Shown here one piece after another: positions 33,301 through 64,000 of a stretch of 64,000 nt of DNA. The notes under the pieces are model-generated. The model saw only the letters and a list, made by a program, of their open reading frames with translations. It searched no databases and was not told the DNA's origin. This DNA is from Odiellus spinosus (taxonomy: Eukaryota; Arthropoda; Arachnida; Opiliones; Phalangiidae). Both the position numbers and the translations under genes were made by a program. The DNA lies in NCBI GenBank assembly GCA_963920705.1, contig OY987237.1:16894601-16958600 (forward strand), in the 5' to 3' direction. Each line of letters starts with the position of its first letter. Position 1 is the first letter of the stretch.

Positions 33301-35958
33301 TTCCAATTCGGGTCCAGTTCTTAAAACGAAAACCGCTCGTGGATATTAGACGGTACTCGCGCGTACAAAGAGTCGAGTTCTTTTAATTACCTCTTTCTAT
33401 GCAAGATCCGAACCATATTTCTTCGTCTATTTGAAAAAGGAATCTGCCGTTGAGACCGTTGGCGAAACCTCTTTCCGGGAGCATGTTAATATGGGGATGT
33501 TGAGAATATGGCCGAAATTCGAAAGCCCTAGTTCCATTACCGGCGTTGAAACCCACCTAGAATTCGTCAAACAATTCCGTTAAAATTGAGACGTTCCTAC
33601 TTAATTCTAGGCGAATAGGAAGTGATCTTACGAAAGCCTGGGGTCCGTTTCTTCCTTCGAAGTTATCCATGTGCGTTATCCAAGATATCCATTCGTAGTT
33701 GAACATGGCGTAAGCTCTCATTTCGTCCGTAGCTATAACCGCTTGGTACGTGTTAGTCTATGATTAAAAACGGATATTTACAATCTAAATAAGAATTTGG
33801 TGAACCCGAGTTTTTAAGTCCCGTACTCTGAGTGGCCTCGATGGTTGAGGGTTAGCGAAGCTGACATTTTTCCAGGTAACTATGACGATGTAGGTCGGGT
33901 TGAATTCGGCCGCTCCGATCATTCCTTCCCGAAAGTCGCGGTAAATTCGTTCCTTAAATGTTAAATTCGTTTCTTTGTCGACTTCGACGACCCTGAAGTA
34001 CAATCCCGCTTCTGTTTTGTCGAACAACCAATAAAGAAGCTTTCGGTTAGACGATCTTTATCGATAGGGGATGGGGGGGACCTCGTTAAATTTTACCATC
34101 AATGTTTCTGGGAACTTCCTGTTGCGACAGCCATGGCGCGATAATCGAAGGATCTTCTTCTCTGTCCGGGTTCGTGATCTGAATGGGAAACTTGATGGGG
34201 AAATCGTACGCCACCAAACCACGGTTGAACGTGATGTAACCGTCCTTGTGAACCTAGAACGACAATGTTGTTGCCAAAAAGTTAATTTAAACGTTGAAAA
34301 CGTTCGAGTCTCTAACGCCAACGTAGATTGAGAGTCCGTTCCACCACGAATCGGTTACGAAGACGAATCTAGGCTCCTTCTTATCTCTCTATCTACGATA
34401 AGGGGTAGCCTAGCTTCGTCAGCGTGGCTCATTGTCGTTGTAATTATTAATGGAATCGTACGAGCATGTAATGATAGCTGAATCCGAAGAAGGGCAATCT
34501 GAACTTGAGCGGGGCGTCGTGCATGGGTCGAACGATACTGACGGGCAGCATGTCCTTCCTTTCGTAGGGGTACATCAACTTGGCCCTCTCTTCGGCCAAA
34601 CCAGGCGGGTTGTTTACGTAAGGCTCGTATTTCGTCGGTGCCGCTGAAAGAAAAAGGAAAAACAATTTTGATTTTAAAGGGATAATGACTCTGATAATGT
34701 TTGGCCAAAAATTAAATAAGCGCTTCGGGTTGAGATGGATACTCTTAAGGAGGGAGGCTTTTCATTTACTCTTGTTAGTAATGATTATTATTTTTCGGGC
34801 ATTTTTATTTTGAGGTAAAACTGGCTTTTGAAGTTTTTGTCTTGACTTTTTCGAGATAAGATAAGGCGCGGCTTTCGAAACATAGTTCGTTTTTATCGCG
34901 AAATGTCATTTCGTGATTCGTCGAAATCAATTTTCCTGGTAAACTCTTACGTAAGATAATAACGATTTTTAGCCCCCCTCCCCCTCAATTTCCATTCTTT
35001 TAGCCAAGAAAGTTTTCTCCTAAATCGTAACTTCTATATCTTATAAAACGCGTAATATATAGTTTCTTTGACCCCTTAATTAAACGTTAAAATTAACTCC
35101 AGTTAATTAACTATCTATATTAGAATTGGTTTAAAATTTTAATATCTCGACTCGTTATATTTTCATTGAGTCTTGGAAATTGAAAAGCCCGTTGCGTGGT
35201 ATTTATCTATTTTTCTTAAAGTGACGCTGTGACTGTATTTTTCTATACTTTACGGGTTATATATTTAATTACTATTTTCAAAGCTATTTCCCCACCTTTG
35301 AGTTGACGCGAGCGAAGAAAGACGCTTGAAAAGTAAAAGGACCACTTTCACCACGAGCAATATTAAGGCTAGTTCACTTTAGCTACGTTCGCGCTCGAAC
35401 GCGAATCCAAATCGATTTTAATCGATGAAATCCAACCGATTAAAAATAGGGCGTTGTTCGTCTTCATCTCTTTGAAAGTTGTTAGCGTTTTTCGTTTATC
35501 TTTAAACTCCATCACGAATAACGCGGCTACTTTCACGCTAAAGCTCTGATATTTCTACTTCCGGTAGCTTTTCTATTGACGGAATCGAGCGCTACCAATC
35601 GCGCGCGGGCATTGGGCAGTCGATAAAAATACTAAAAACTAAATAGTAGACGTTTTGAAACGGTTTAAATCGATTCGAAGCTGCCTAGTATGAACTCGAC
35701 TAAATAGACTCGGCGTTGGATCACCCGTTAATGGCGCGGATCTCCGGACCAGTTCAATAGACTAGATTACAGTTAGCAACTGTAGATTCTATTTTAAGTT
35801 GATTCGGGATGGGCTCGTTTCGAGTAATTCGAGTAATTGGCCTAAATTGTAATTAAAAGCTTACCTTGGGAGATGGAGCCTTGAGCGTCCGCATTTTGCC
35901 ATAAAATAGCCAATATCGCCAATCCATTAATTAATTGTAACGTCTCTCTTAACCGCAT
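30183..35958 (-). CDS. mesh: mesh / SUSD2-type transmembrane protein, complete 18-exon gene
   Basis: Exons: 35958-35865, 34643-34462, 34253-34097, 34011-33827, 33757-33632, 33556-33391, 33319-33041, 32970-32823, 32761-32561, 32502-32218, 32151-32019, 31961-31811, 31747-31592, 31529-31086, 31021-30861, 30792-30669, 30582-30406, 30328-30183. The total is 3315 nt, 1104 aa, all phases consistent. Domain order: signal peptide (1 to about 26), NIDO region (about 90-305), IPT/E-set-like (about 310-397), a linker, AMOP (about 513-665), a Cys-rich continuation to 703, VWD (about 704-880, starting GDPHILTFD and containing GLMGNW at 864-869), Sushi/CCP (cysteines 1001, 1027, 1041, 1055), TM helix (about 1065-1088) and a 16-residue tail. 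This is the architecture of insect Mesh, a smooth septate junction protein, and of vertebrate SUSD2. The length is typical of shorter family members. Orthology to mesh versus another SUSD2-like paralogue needs a tree. Every intron is GT-AG except one GC-AG. Intron 1 is 1.2 kb; the rest are 57-208 bp. Confidence 0.95.
30406..30582 (-). CDS. mesh: mesh exon 17: Sushi (CCP) domain
   Basis: One exon holds a whole complement-control module. Cysteines at residues 1001, 1027, 1041 and 1055 are spaced as in CCP domains, with FSCDDGYRLTG before the third and NGLWSW before the fourth cysteine. Confidence 0.94.
30861..31747 (-). CDS. mesh: mesh exons 13-15: von Willebrand factor D domain
   Basis: The VWD begins SVYGDPHILTFDRLNYTFNG (residues 704-723), continues KLNVQARFEQI, and in the 444-nt exon 14 carries TALTAVSMRDNQSSIVEFRL and KGLMGNWSGHKEDDF. 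Exon 15 gives SLFYHDTIPFSVYDGP and ENFTHSKDEVDQ. Several N-glycosylation sequons (NYT, NGT, NQS, NMS, NKT, NWS, NFT) fit an ectodomain. Confidence 0.93.
31811..32502 (-). CDS. mesh: mesh exons 10-12: AMOP domain and Cys-rich continuation
   Basis: Three exons encode PVLWSRPMPLAWYFKRQW, then CEAWYQKEL, FRCPCTLQQAELDRG, DRNCEVFHQGAHHCIMSGRP, GQTCCYDDHGELMQTAD, VPSLSNWMHDMVPFFFCC and DTCAMYKYWRTSQDC. The cysteine spacing and the G-A-x-H-C-x-x-S/T-G-R-P and Q-x-C-C-Y-D signatures are AMOP-type, as in Mesh, SUSD2 and MUC4. The intron between exons 11 and 12 is GC-AG. Confidence 0.93.
33041..33319 (-). CDS. mesh: mesh exon 7: IPT/E-set-like domain
   Basis: Residues 305-397 include FPRYGSMLGGTLVNITGPCL, VECSVRGPNHATCISPP and GYIDIATG. 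The GG-T-V-I-T-G opening and the paired cysteines around a beta-sandwich-like stretch fit an IPT/TIG or E-set fold as found between NIDO and AMOP in this family. Donor GTAAGT. Confidence 0.85.
33391..34643 (-). CDS. mesh: mesh exons 2-6: N-terminal and NIDO region
   Basis: Five exons encode residues 32 to about 304. Family landmarks seen in order are FRLPFFGFSY, DGYITFNRG, EDPSIIAPWLSQQ, FNPTYIVIVTWKNVSF, TNTYQAVIATDE, AMFNYEWISW and VGFNAGNGTRAFEF. IVTWKNVSF and TNTYQ...ATDE are characteristic of the NIDO domain shared by nidogen, Mesh and alpha-tectorin. Exon 4's acceptor (CGACAAAACAG) has a poor pyrimidine tract; it was chosen because it alone keeps phase and family alignment. Confidence 0.92.
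34644..35864 (-). other. mesh intron 1
   Basis: 1221-bp intron, the only long one in the gene. It contains a motif TTTTAAAGGGATAATGAC at about 34671 seen elsewhere in the window and the family E element at 35378-35703. First introns often hold regulatory sequence, but nothing specific can be named. Confidence 0.7.
35378..35703. mobile_element. MITE-like element, family E, inverted, inside mesh intron 1
   Basis: The left end TTTAGCTACGTTCGCGCTCG and the right end CTGCCTAGTATGAACTCGAC with TAAA (reverse complement TTTAGTCGAGTTCATACTAG) enclose AATCGATTTTAATCG and GGTTTAAATCGATTCG. It is a divergent near-complete copy about 326 bp long. It accounts for about a quarter of the only long mesh intron. 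Confidence 0.55.
35865..35958 (-). CDS. mesh: mesh exon 1: signal peptide
   Basis: The ATG at 35958 is followed by MRLRETLQLINGLAILAILW and then QNADAQGSISQ. This is a basic n-region, hydrophobic core and likely cleavage near ADA-QG. Donor GTAAGC, phase 1. No better upstream ATG in frame was seen, so this start is preferred. Confidence 0.88.
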
Positions 35959-38900
35959 TTTCGGTTAAAGAATAAACTTGATCGGACCGATAAGGGTGTG
36001 GCTTCGAGTATTCCGATTTCAACCGCGATTTTTGTTTAATTTAAACCTTCTAAATTAATTTAATTGCGATTAAATTGAATTAAATACTAACATACTTCTT
36101 AATCTTCTATTTCCTATAATTTAATTTTATTTCGGTTGATGTGAAGTTAATTTAGGAATGAACGCGCTGTCTCAAAATGGCGCGTAGTTTGGCGTCTTGC
36201 CTTTCGCCGAGTATAAATGATCCCCCGAATTTCTAATCTACGTTTAGGTTCGTTTATCAGAAATATTTGGTTCTTATCAGGTTCGCGTTACCGTTGTTTT
36301 CAACTTAGTTAAACTATTAAAGCGTATCTTCGTTTATCGTATTTGAAGCAACGGATATTCCAAAGTGGCCGGCTTCTTTTCTCTCGAGTCTCTCTCCGAC
36401 CTTATATTACGAGTCTATATCTTCCGCGACATTAGTTCGTTTTAGGGCCAAGTGTTTGAACTTTGTCTCTCTTGTATCTTTGAGGTACGCGATTAGGTTA
36501 GTATCTAAGGAAGTTAGCCGAACTTGTTGTAGGTGAGGCCAATAACCAAAGCGACAACTTATATAAAGTTAATATTTTGGATTCTAAAATCCAGAGAAAT
36601 TTAAGTTGGCTTAACAGGAATGAACTAGGTTTGGTCGTAGACTCGTTAAGTAACGCGCGATATTAAACTCGCCACGGTTCCTCGTTAAGCCTACTTTAAG
36701 TTTTTGTTAAACATTAATTTCTGTCGTTATATTTGTTAGCCCATGCATTTTCCTTAGTGGATAATATATAGTGGGCGCGATTATCCATTTTCACCGTTAA
36801 CGCTTTCTCTTTAAGAGTTGGATACTTGGTTAGTTATTGGCTTAAGATTAAGGCGGATGGATGACGAATTTCTTTCCCTGAGATAAGAGATCTCGTTTCT
36901 CGAAAGTTACTTAATAGGCGAACACGCAACCGGAAGTCAACTTCGAATACTTATAGAATTCGTGACGTAGTCTTTGAGATTTGAAAATTAGGTCGTGATT
37001 AAGTTTAGGTAAAGTAGCGACATCTCGAGCTAGTATCTCGTTTTAAACTAATTATCTTAATTATTAGAAACTTCTCGTAGCTTGATATAAGAGAAATTTC
37101 TTCCAAATTTTAGCTTCTTCCCAATTTGCCGTTTTGAATTCGATTGGAAAATGATAATTTTGATTCAAATCGATACTTTATCGATTGTTCTAAGTTTAAT
37201 TAACTTCGATTTAATTTCTAATGATAATTATTTTAAACGAAGTTATTTCTTTACGTCTAAATTAATCCGCAAATTTTGAATCGTGATTAACTGGATCTTA
37301 ACTAGGCGCTAGAGGCCCTGGTACCTAAAATTACATTTCCAAAAAAATCAATTTCATCTTTATCGATTTTCGAGGCGCGGAGCGTTAAACGTAGTTCAAA
37401 TAAGATTAACTTTGATCTATAGTTAAATTAAAAGCCATCAGATTTAACTGGAACATTTAATTTTAATCATTTCCACCTCGAAATTTAATCGCGGGTGAAG
37501 TGTTGAAATTTCGTAGAGCTAGGTGTTGGCGCTAGTTCGTGACCCTCTTGAGATAGTCGCTTCTCTGTCAAAAAATCGATCGCGTCGATTAGTAATTTTC
37601 GAGGCGCGTGACGTCACTCCGGCGTTAGTTTTAAATGGTTAGATTAATTGTCGTCTTAATAAATTATAAGTTCAACGGTAAATAGAAACGTAACGAAATT
37701 GTCGTACCGCTCGAAGCGAACGTCAACTAAATGATGGTACAAATGATGGAAACCAGGGGGCCTTTTTGAATTTTAGCGCCGTTTTAGTCATACAAAATGA
37801 ATGTGGTTGTTGGAAGGTTGTTGCATTCTCCCTTTGAAATTATATCGATTAGGCGGAGATGGATAGAGAAATCTACCTTTTTATCCAGCTGATTGAAAGA
37901 GCCTTCTACCGGGATTTGGCGGCGTCTAAACAATAGTAATCTTAAAGTTCTCTTCAAACTCCGGGTGGTTCGATTTCTCAATGTCTATTAGGCCTAATTA
38001 ATGACTTAATTCGTTAGAAATATTATTCGTCAAATTCCAGTCCCAAAAAATTTAGCTGTGGTAAAAAAGCCCTGGTCAGCTGAGCGTACTCGAATTTTCC
38101 AGCAAATAATCTCATTTTTGTTAAGAAACGGGATCTCTACAATGAACCCCATAATTTCTCCAGCCTTCTGACCTTTCCATAATGATTAAGAACGCTTTCA
38201 AAGTCTTCCGTGTGAATGGGCCTTTTTAATTTTAATAAATCTGTTTAATAACTCGATTCTTATTAAAGGGAGAATGCAATTGCAATAATATATAAATATT
38301 TCTGGGCTCCGTGGCGAGCGTGTATCAATGACTCGATGTGACGTGTTAGAATAGTGTTTTATTTGAAATATACATATTTTTTTAAACTTCCGTCATGGCG
38401 CGATCATTATACAATTGAACACGTTTTTATTTCCACGAAAGGGATATTTTTTTTTTCACAAAATTTTTCAATTTCAACACGTAATATTTTCAATTTTATA
38501 TTCCACGAACGAAATACGCAATTTTTCAATCTATTTTATCGTTTGTTTTTAATATTGTTTTGGCCGGCCGTAATCTATTTAATCGTAGACGTCATTTCGA
38601 GCGAATATATTTAAAAGTTTTTCTTACTTTGTTTTGGCTGGGGGGTGGGGGGGGGGGATTCTTATTCCATCCTGCACTCGCGATCATTCGCCATTGCCTT
38701 ATTAATCCCTCCGAAGGGGGCCAAAAGCGAGGATCATGTAAAGATATCATTTGGGCGCGTTTATCTTTCATTTCTTTATTTAAATTTTGCGTCCCCCCCC
38801 CCCCCCGAAAAAAGGGGGGTGAACCACGCGCGTGGCAATATTTTTCCCACGATGGTTTGTCCATTCCTTCAGGGATTAAAAGTCTGTCGGGTCGTCCGTC

Positions 38901-39598
38901 GATAACTTTTCCGGCTCGCCTTTTTTTTTTCCCAAATCCGATGAGAATTTTGTTTTATGGCCGGGTTGTTCGACGGCGTTTGGGTTCCTATAGTTTTGTC
39001 CCCATCCCGCGCGCGCCTTTATTAGAAATGTCTGGTCGCGCGCAACCTCGGGATTGGGACCCGGAGGAATTCGGAAGTCATCCCCGCGACTAGAGTCGTT
39101 CCCACGCCAAACTCCGGCGGAGGGGAGAATAGTCCTTCGCGAATCCTTAATTATTATTTCGGAAAAAAAAGAAAGAGTGGCTTAGGGAATAGTCGAGCGC
39201 CCGCTCCGAGGGTTATCCCGACTTTATCCGCGGGACGCTTGTTTTTCTCTTAATCCGTAATTTACGTTGATTTGTTTTTAAAACGGGGCGATTCCTTTAC
39301 GATTGGCTCGACATACTGTTTCAATTTTCAAATTTGAAAATATAACGAGTACAAACGTGTCGAGTTCGAGCTGGCGGACGCGTTTATAATTTGATAGTAA
39401 AATGACTTTGAAAAAGTTAAATTAATTTTCACTCGACGACTGTTTCGTTCGTCGCTGGAGGGCGCCGCTAGTATCGGCGGTCTGCTAGAGAATGGCGTCC
39501 ATTTCGTATAGTTCATCTTTTAGGATTAGTAATTCGGCGTTTTAGTTCGTGGCGACTTTTAACTCCGTGGCTAAGAACGCTCGCCGTTTGATTTAATA
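35959..39598. other. intergenic between mesh 5' end and Phox2 3' end
   Basis: Mesh promoter and leader on one side, Phox2 3' UTR on the other. A minus-strand AATAAA lies at 39018-39023, about 580 nt after the Phox2 stop. Repeated TTGCATTCTCCCTTT motifs occur at about 37820 and (inverted) 38265. The long frame at 38560-39093 runs through poly-G and poly-C tracts and is rejected. Confidence 0.5.
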
Positions 39599-59984
<20,386 letters not shown>

Positions 59985-62596
59985 CGCGATTACCGAACGG
60001 GTTAAGAGTTCACCCGATTAAAATTCAATTGATTCAGTTCCGACGATTGTTTTCGATAAATCGTCAATTTTTAAAATTCCCGATTACGAGTAATTGTCCA
60101 AAATACGTAACGGATTAAAGAGTTGGAGATTTGATAAACGACCGAAGAATTTAACTTTTAAATCGAATTAAATTTCGCGCCTTTTTTAAATTATCTTTTT
60201 TTTTTTAGTTGAAAATTGTTATTTTTCTATTCGGTTATATTTGGGGGTTACGAGGCAAAACAAATCTCGTTAAGGATATTACATCATTCTAGTCCGCGAG
60301 TTTCGGGGTTCCAAAATTTAATAATAAAAGGGGGGAGGACGTAGTAATATAGCCTAGGAGGGGAGGGGAGAGAGAGAGCTCGGAATCGGCGGCTAGAAGG
60401 CGAGCTATAATTACGTTTATAACCCCCCGAGGACCAAAAATTGAAGCTTTTAATTGAATAATCTTATTTATAAGGCGAGGAAAGCGCCGACATCTTTCCG
60501 GCGTCCGCAAAATCGCCGACGAAATCGAGTTACGAAATCCAGAGTATCGGGCGCCCGAGTCCGAGGAAGAACGCGCGCCGCCGAGGAAGATAAGAGATTA
60601 TCGAGCTTATTAAAATCGCGAATAATATCTTAAGCGCGAAACGATATCGGGAGGTTGGAATCTGACGCGATATCGGACTGACTCCCGGCTAGCTTATCTG
60701 GAGGGGCAATTCGCTCCGAGCGCCGAATGTCTCTTTGGTCGGAAACCGAGTCCTCTTTTAAGTCTTTATTCCGGAAGAGGCATTTCTGGCGGCGCGCCGC
60801 GACCTAACGAAGGAACCACCGAATTCGACGGCTTTTAACGCGGACCTAAATCGTCCTCCATTTTGGACTCAGCTTCCCGAATCTCCTCAACGCGCCATCC
60901 AGCCTTACCCAACTTCATCCGGGGGTGTCTCCCCCCCCCCCGTCTCTTACCCCTCCACTTACCCCCCGTCAGCCGTGGCTTTGAAAACTAAGGGATAGCC
61001 CCCGATATAGACTCTATTTCCTACTGGTACCACCACCACCAGGCCAGCCTATCTTCTCTCTCTAACTCTATATCTCGACTCGATGCTAGTTCGACCACGT
61101 TTTGCGAATGTAGTTTCCCCTCTATACAAGATCTAGTCTCGGAAGATTTTACTTCGGACTCACCAAGAGAGATAATTTAGATTAAAACTAATTTAAATTT
61201 CGCACTGTCGCTTAAGTAAAGTATTTTTACGGTTTCTTCGTTAAACCTCCAATCATTGTTTAGAATCGCCGAAAGAAAGATGATGACGTCAAACATCTTC
61301 GAAACTACGCGTAGTCTCGTCGCGTGTTTTCAATAAAATAACTTTCAATTTTCGCAACAATTAAACGCTAAATTTCATTTTTAAATTAGTTTTAACCGCT
61401 ATTATTGTTATTAGATTTTTCATTCGAGAGTTTAGTACGAGCATTTGTAAAGAGATTAAAAAGCCGTTGCAATTTTAGGCTGATAAAGATAGCGGCTCCT
61501 TTATTCGCGTTAGTAAACTTTTGTTTTATTCAAAAATGGGGTCTTTAAGATGACTCGGTCGCCGCTAAAGTTAACTTAAGCTTAGGATAAGCGGGCGCGA
61601 CACCCGGCGGTCATCTCCGTAAACGTCGGGACTAACCGCGAGACTCTACCTTTAAGAAATGGAATCTAACGTAGAGAAAGTGAACCCTATAGCTTCACGC
61701 CCATTCGTCTTTTCTCCTCGAACGAGACGTTTCATCCCCAGCATCTTCCGTAGCCTCGATTTTGCATCCCCGCGTCCTCCCCCCCCCCCTTTCTCCTCGG
61801 ATTGGGATCGTGTCGGCCAGGCGTCTAATAGCGATGTTCGGGAGGCCGGAAACCGGAGAAGCTCCGGGAGTAGCCTATGGAAAACGCCGCTGTCAAAGGC
61901 ATTGGCCAATCGCGTGACGCCCGACTCTCCCCCCTTTAATCCGTCCGTATTATTCTGACCCCCCCTCGAAACCCGCCACCCCTAGTAGCGTATATTTTCC
62001 CGGAGTGAAGGAAGAGGGGTCAGTCGTATACGCCTCTATATACACCTTTGTTTCGGCTAGACTCTAGCGGAAAACGGGATACCTCCATTATGAAAGAAGA
62101 AAAAAAAGACGTTGCAATTTAATAGTGATAAAGGCTACGAGCGACTACGTTTATCAATGCAAAATTTCCAGGGTTTTCGAAGTAGCTTAGTATATAAGAA
62201 CGGCGGATTGTTATACCGTGTTGAGTCCGATAGAAATTCTTCTCGTCGCGTGTTAATCTATTCGAGATCCGTCAGCGAGTGGATATCTATTATATCTCTA
62301 AGATACGTTTAGTTATAGTTATACAGGGAGACTAGCTTCGGTCACGTTGACCAACGAACTGGGCGCGACAACTTTAGTTTACATTGTCCATTCCACTTTC
62401 CAAATTTCTTAAAGTTCTCTTTGATTACGAACTCTACTCGGGAACCGATTCTCCCGTCATTTTCACTAACGCGTACGTCTAACTCGCGTTTTTAACAAAG
62501 AATATCTTAGACGTACGAGTACGCGTTCCTTATAGGTAAAATTTAGGACTAATATAGCGGGTTTTGTTAGGCAAAATAAAGTTGGCCCCTTCCGGC

Positions 62597-62648
62597 GTTC
62601 TTTTCCTTGAACTCGGAAGCGTGGTGGCTGAAACGCTTCTACAGGGGC
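62597..62648 (+). repeat. tiny hairpin repeat, family B, copy 4
   Basis: GAAGCGTGGTGGCTGAAACG then CTTCTACAGGGGC, preceded by GGCCCCTTCCGG at 62584. The 77-codon frame across it is not considered a gene. Confidence 0.55.
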
Positions 62649-63196
62649 TAATAAGAAATACGTTGGAATCTCAACCCCTGAATGGTAGCTTCTTCCGCGA
62701 AAGCCGAAAATTAGTAGTTGGACTTCAACACGCTCGTTTAAAACGCGATGTTCAACGATGGAGTCTAAAAATCCAATGTTTCTTAACTTTTCTGTAGTCT
62801 AAAAACTATGGTTTTTCTCATCCATGGTTATCGGGGGAGAGGGGGAGGTTTGAGCTCTCAAAAAGAGGCTTAAAATAGTTGTGACGCGCGCGTTTGAGGT
62901 TTATCAGTTGGGTGATTCCCTGGCGATACGCGTAATATAGGCCGAATCGCCTTTCTAAACTAGCTTCCATTCGCGCCGCGGTCTAAGAAACCGAATTTAG
63001 CTTTAGCCCCCTTTCCCATCGTAGGCTGATAGTGGTTCGAGAGACTGTTTATCGTCTCCTAACGCCTGACATTAGGTATTAATCCGCCTTACTCTCGACT
63101 TTACTTTGAAATCGTTCGCGCGAAAGTGGATATCATTCGTACGTCTATAAATTCGAAATTTCTTTCAATAACTATGTCGGGGCTATCCGTAGAGAA

Positions 63197-63265
63197 AACC
63201 ACGGCGGAGTAATACTCCGCGTTAAACCAGTGCTTTGTAAAAGTAGTTCTTCGTACTAAACTTGG
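63197..63265 (+). repeat. palindrome-bearing dispersed repeat, family C, copy 2
   Basis: The core GCGGAGTAATACTCCGC is a 6-bp-arm palindrome, followed by GTTAAACCA and AAAAGTAGTTCTTCGTACTA. Same order of blocks as 45170-45235. Confidence 0.5.
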
Positions 63266-64000
63266 GTGGAATAACGCTCGAATATGGAGTTTAGGAATAT
63301 ATATGTGCGGGGAAATTTTTTTAGTTCCTAGGTTTTTTTTTTTGGAATAAGTTTCACGGAGGCAAACAAGGAAGACCCGCTAGCTACGGTCGAAACCGCT
63401 CCGAGTTCGCAGCCAGGACCGAGCTTTCCAACCTATTCGGTTGATTTCGAAGGAATTCGGGTCTCGGAACCTAAAATCGTAGTGAAAATCCAAGCTGATT
63501 GGATGCCACCAGTACAGAAAGAAGAAATGTTGAAAAAAGGCCTAGGCGACGTCAACGGTCCGTGGCGCGCTCACCCTAGCTACCGCGGCTCGTCCTTAAT
63601 TAGATTAGGACAAGGAGAGCTGCCGAGGAGAAGATAGACAACTCTTCGCTATATATTCATTGTACCGCCGAGGTGGGTGGGAAGAAGGGAGCCAAGAAAA
63701 AGTTTACTCGATTCACCCACGCACTACCATCGTAGTCTGTCGTCGTCGAAAAGCGAATCTCTTTAGATTCGACGGGATAATCGCCGGCTAACCTGACACT
63801 ACGGTCGAAATCGAAACGAGCTCTTATTAAGGGCGAGCTCTCCTAGATTAAAATTCAAGTTTTATTTTATTAACAAGAAGTCATTTACGCGACTAAGAAC
63901 GCGAATTTTTCCAAATGGAAATTGAGTAGCGTTCGAGAAAAGATCGATAGAAAACGTCGGCGTATTTACAGTGACAGCAAAAATACTTATTTTCTATTCT

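Larger units (their letters stand above)
59985..64000. other. region upstream of Phox2
   Basis: Expected promoter and leader of Phox2 followed by DNA without a supported gene. A CpG-rich stretch at about 60.48-60.60 kb, the family B hairpin at 62597 and the family C palindrome at 63197 are the visible structure. No clear TATA element assigned. Confidence 0.5.

Noticed and set aside
38560..39093. 177-codon plus-strand frame downstream of Phox2
   Set aside because: It passes through poly-G and poly-C runs that translate as Gly and Pro runs, starts at TTG, and overlaps the probable Phox2 3' UTR on the other strand.

Overview
The window looks like genomic DNA from an invertebrate animal. The genes are split by short GT-AG introns, mostly 57-100 bp in the compact gene. 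The products are animal-specific: a sarcoglycan, a Mesh/SUSD2-type junction protein and a Phox2 homeodomain factor. CpG is not visibly depleted, and the intergenic DNA is full of poly-C/poly-G tracts and short inverted-repeat elements. I cannot name the phylum from the sequence alone. I found no rRNA, tRNA, CRISPR array or virus-like gene.

All recognisable genes lie on the minus strand. (1) A complete 7-exon gamma/delta/zeta-type sarcoglycan (8389-11060, 313 aa) ends in a tandem AATAAA signal. (2) A small unrecognised gene (about 27714-28635) encodes a probable secreted or membrane-targeted protein of about 131 aa; its last exon is uncertain. (3) A complete 18-exon mesh/SUSD2-type gene (30183-35958, 1104 aa) encodes signal peptide - NIDO - IPT/E-set-like - AMOP - VWD - Sushi - TM - 16-residue tail. 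One of its introns is GC-AG. (4) A complete 5-coding-exon Phox2 paired-class homeobox gene (39599-59984, 528 aa) is spread over 20 kb by large introns. In all three long models every exon boundary was read from the splice signals, the phases agree, and the summed CDS is a multiple of three.

The rest is repeat-rich non-coding DNA. 1-8.3 kb has a two-register minisatellite, foldback elements and MITE-like copies. 11-27.7 kb is a gene-poor interval with more MITE-like copies and long homopolymers. 36-39.6 kb and the Phox2 introns hold dispersed repeats and foldbacks. 60-64 kb, upstream of Phox2, shows no convincing exon.

The genes show no operon-like or pathway linkage. Sarcoglycan belongs to the dystrophin-associated complex, Mesh-type proteins to epithelial junctions, and Phox2 to neuronal specification. 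The most unusual material is the set of short palindromic element families, the GC-AG intron, the orphan gene beside mesh, and the homopolymer-rich Phox2 protein.
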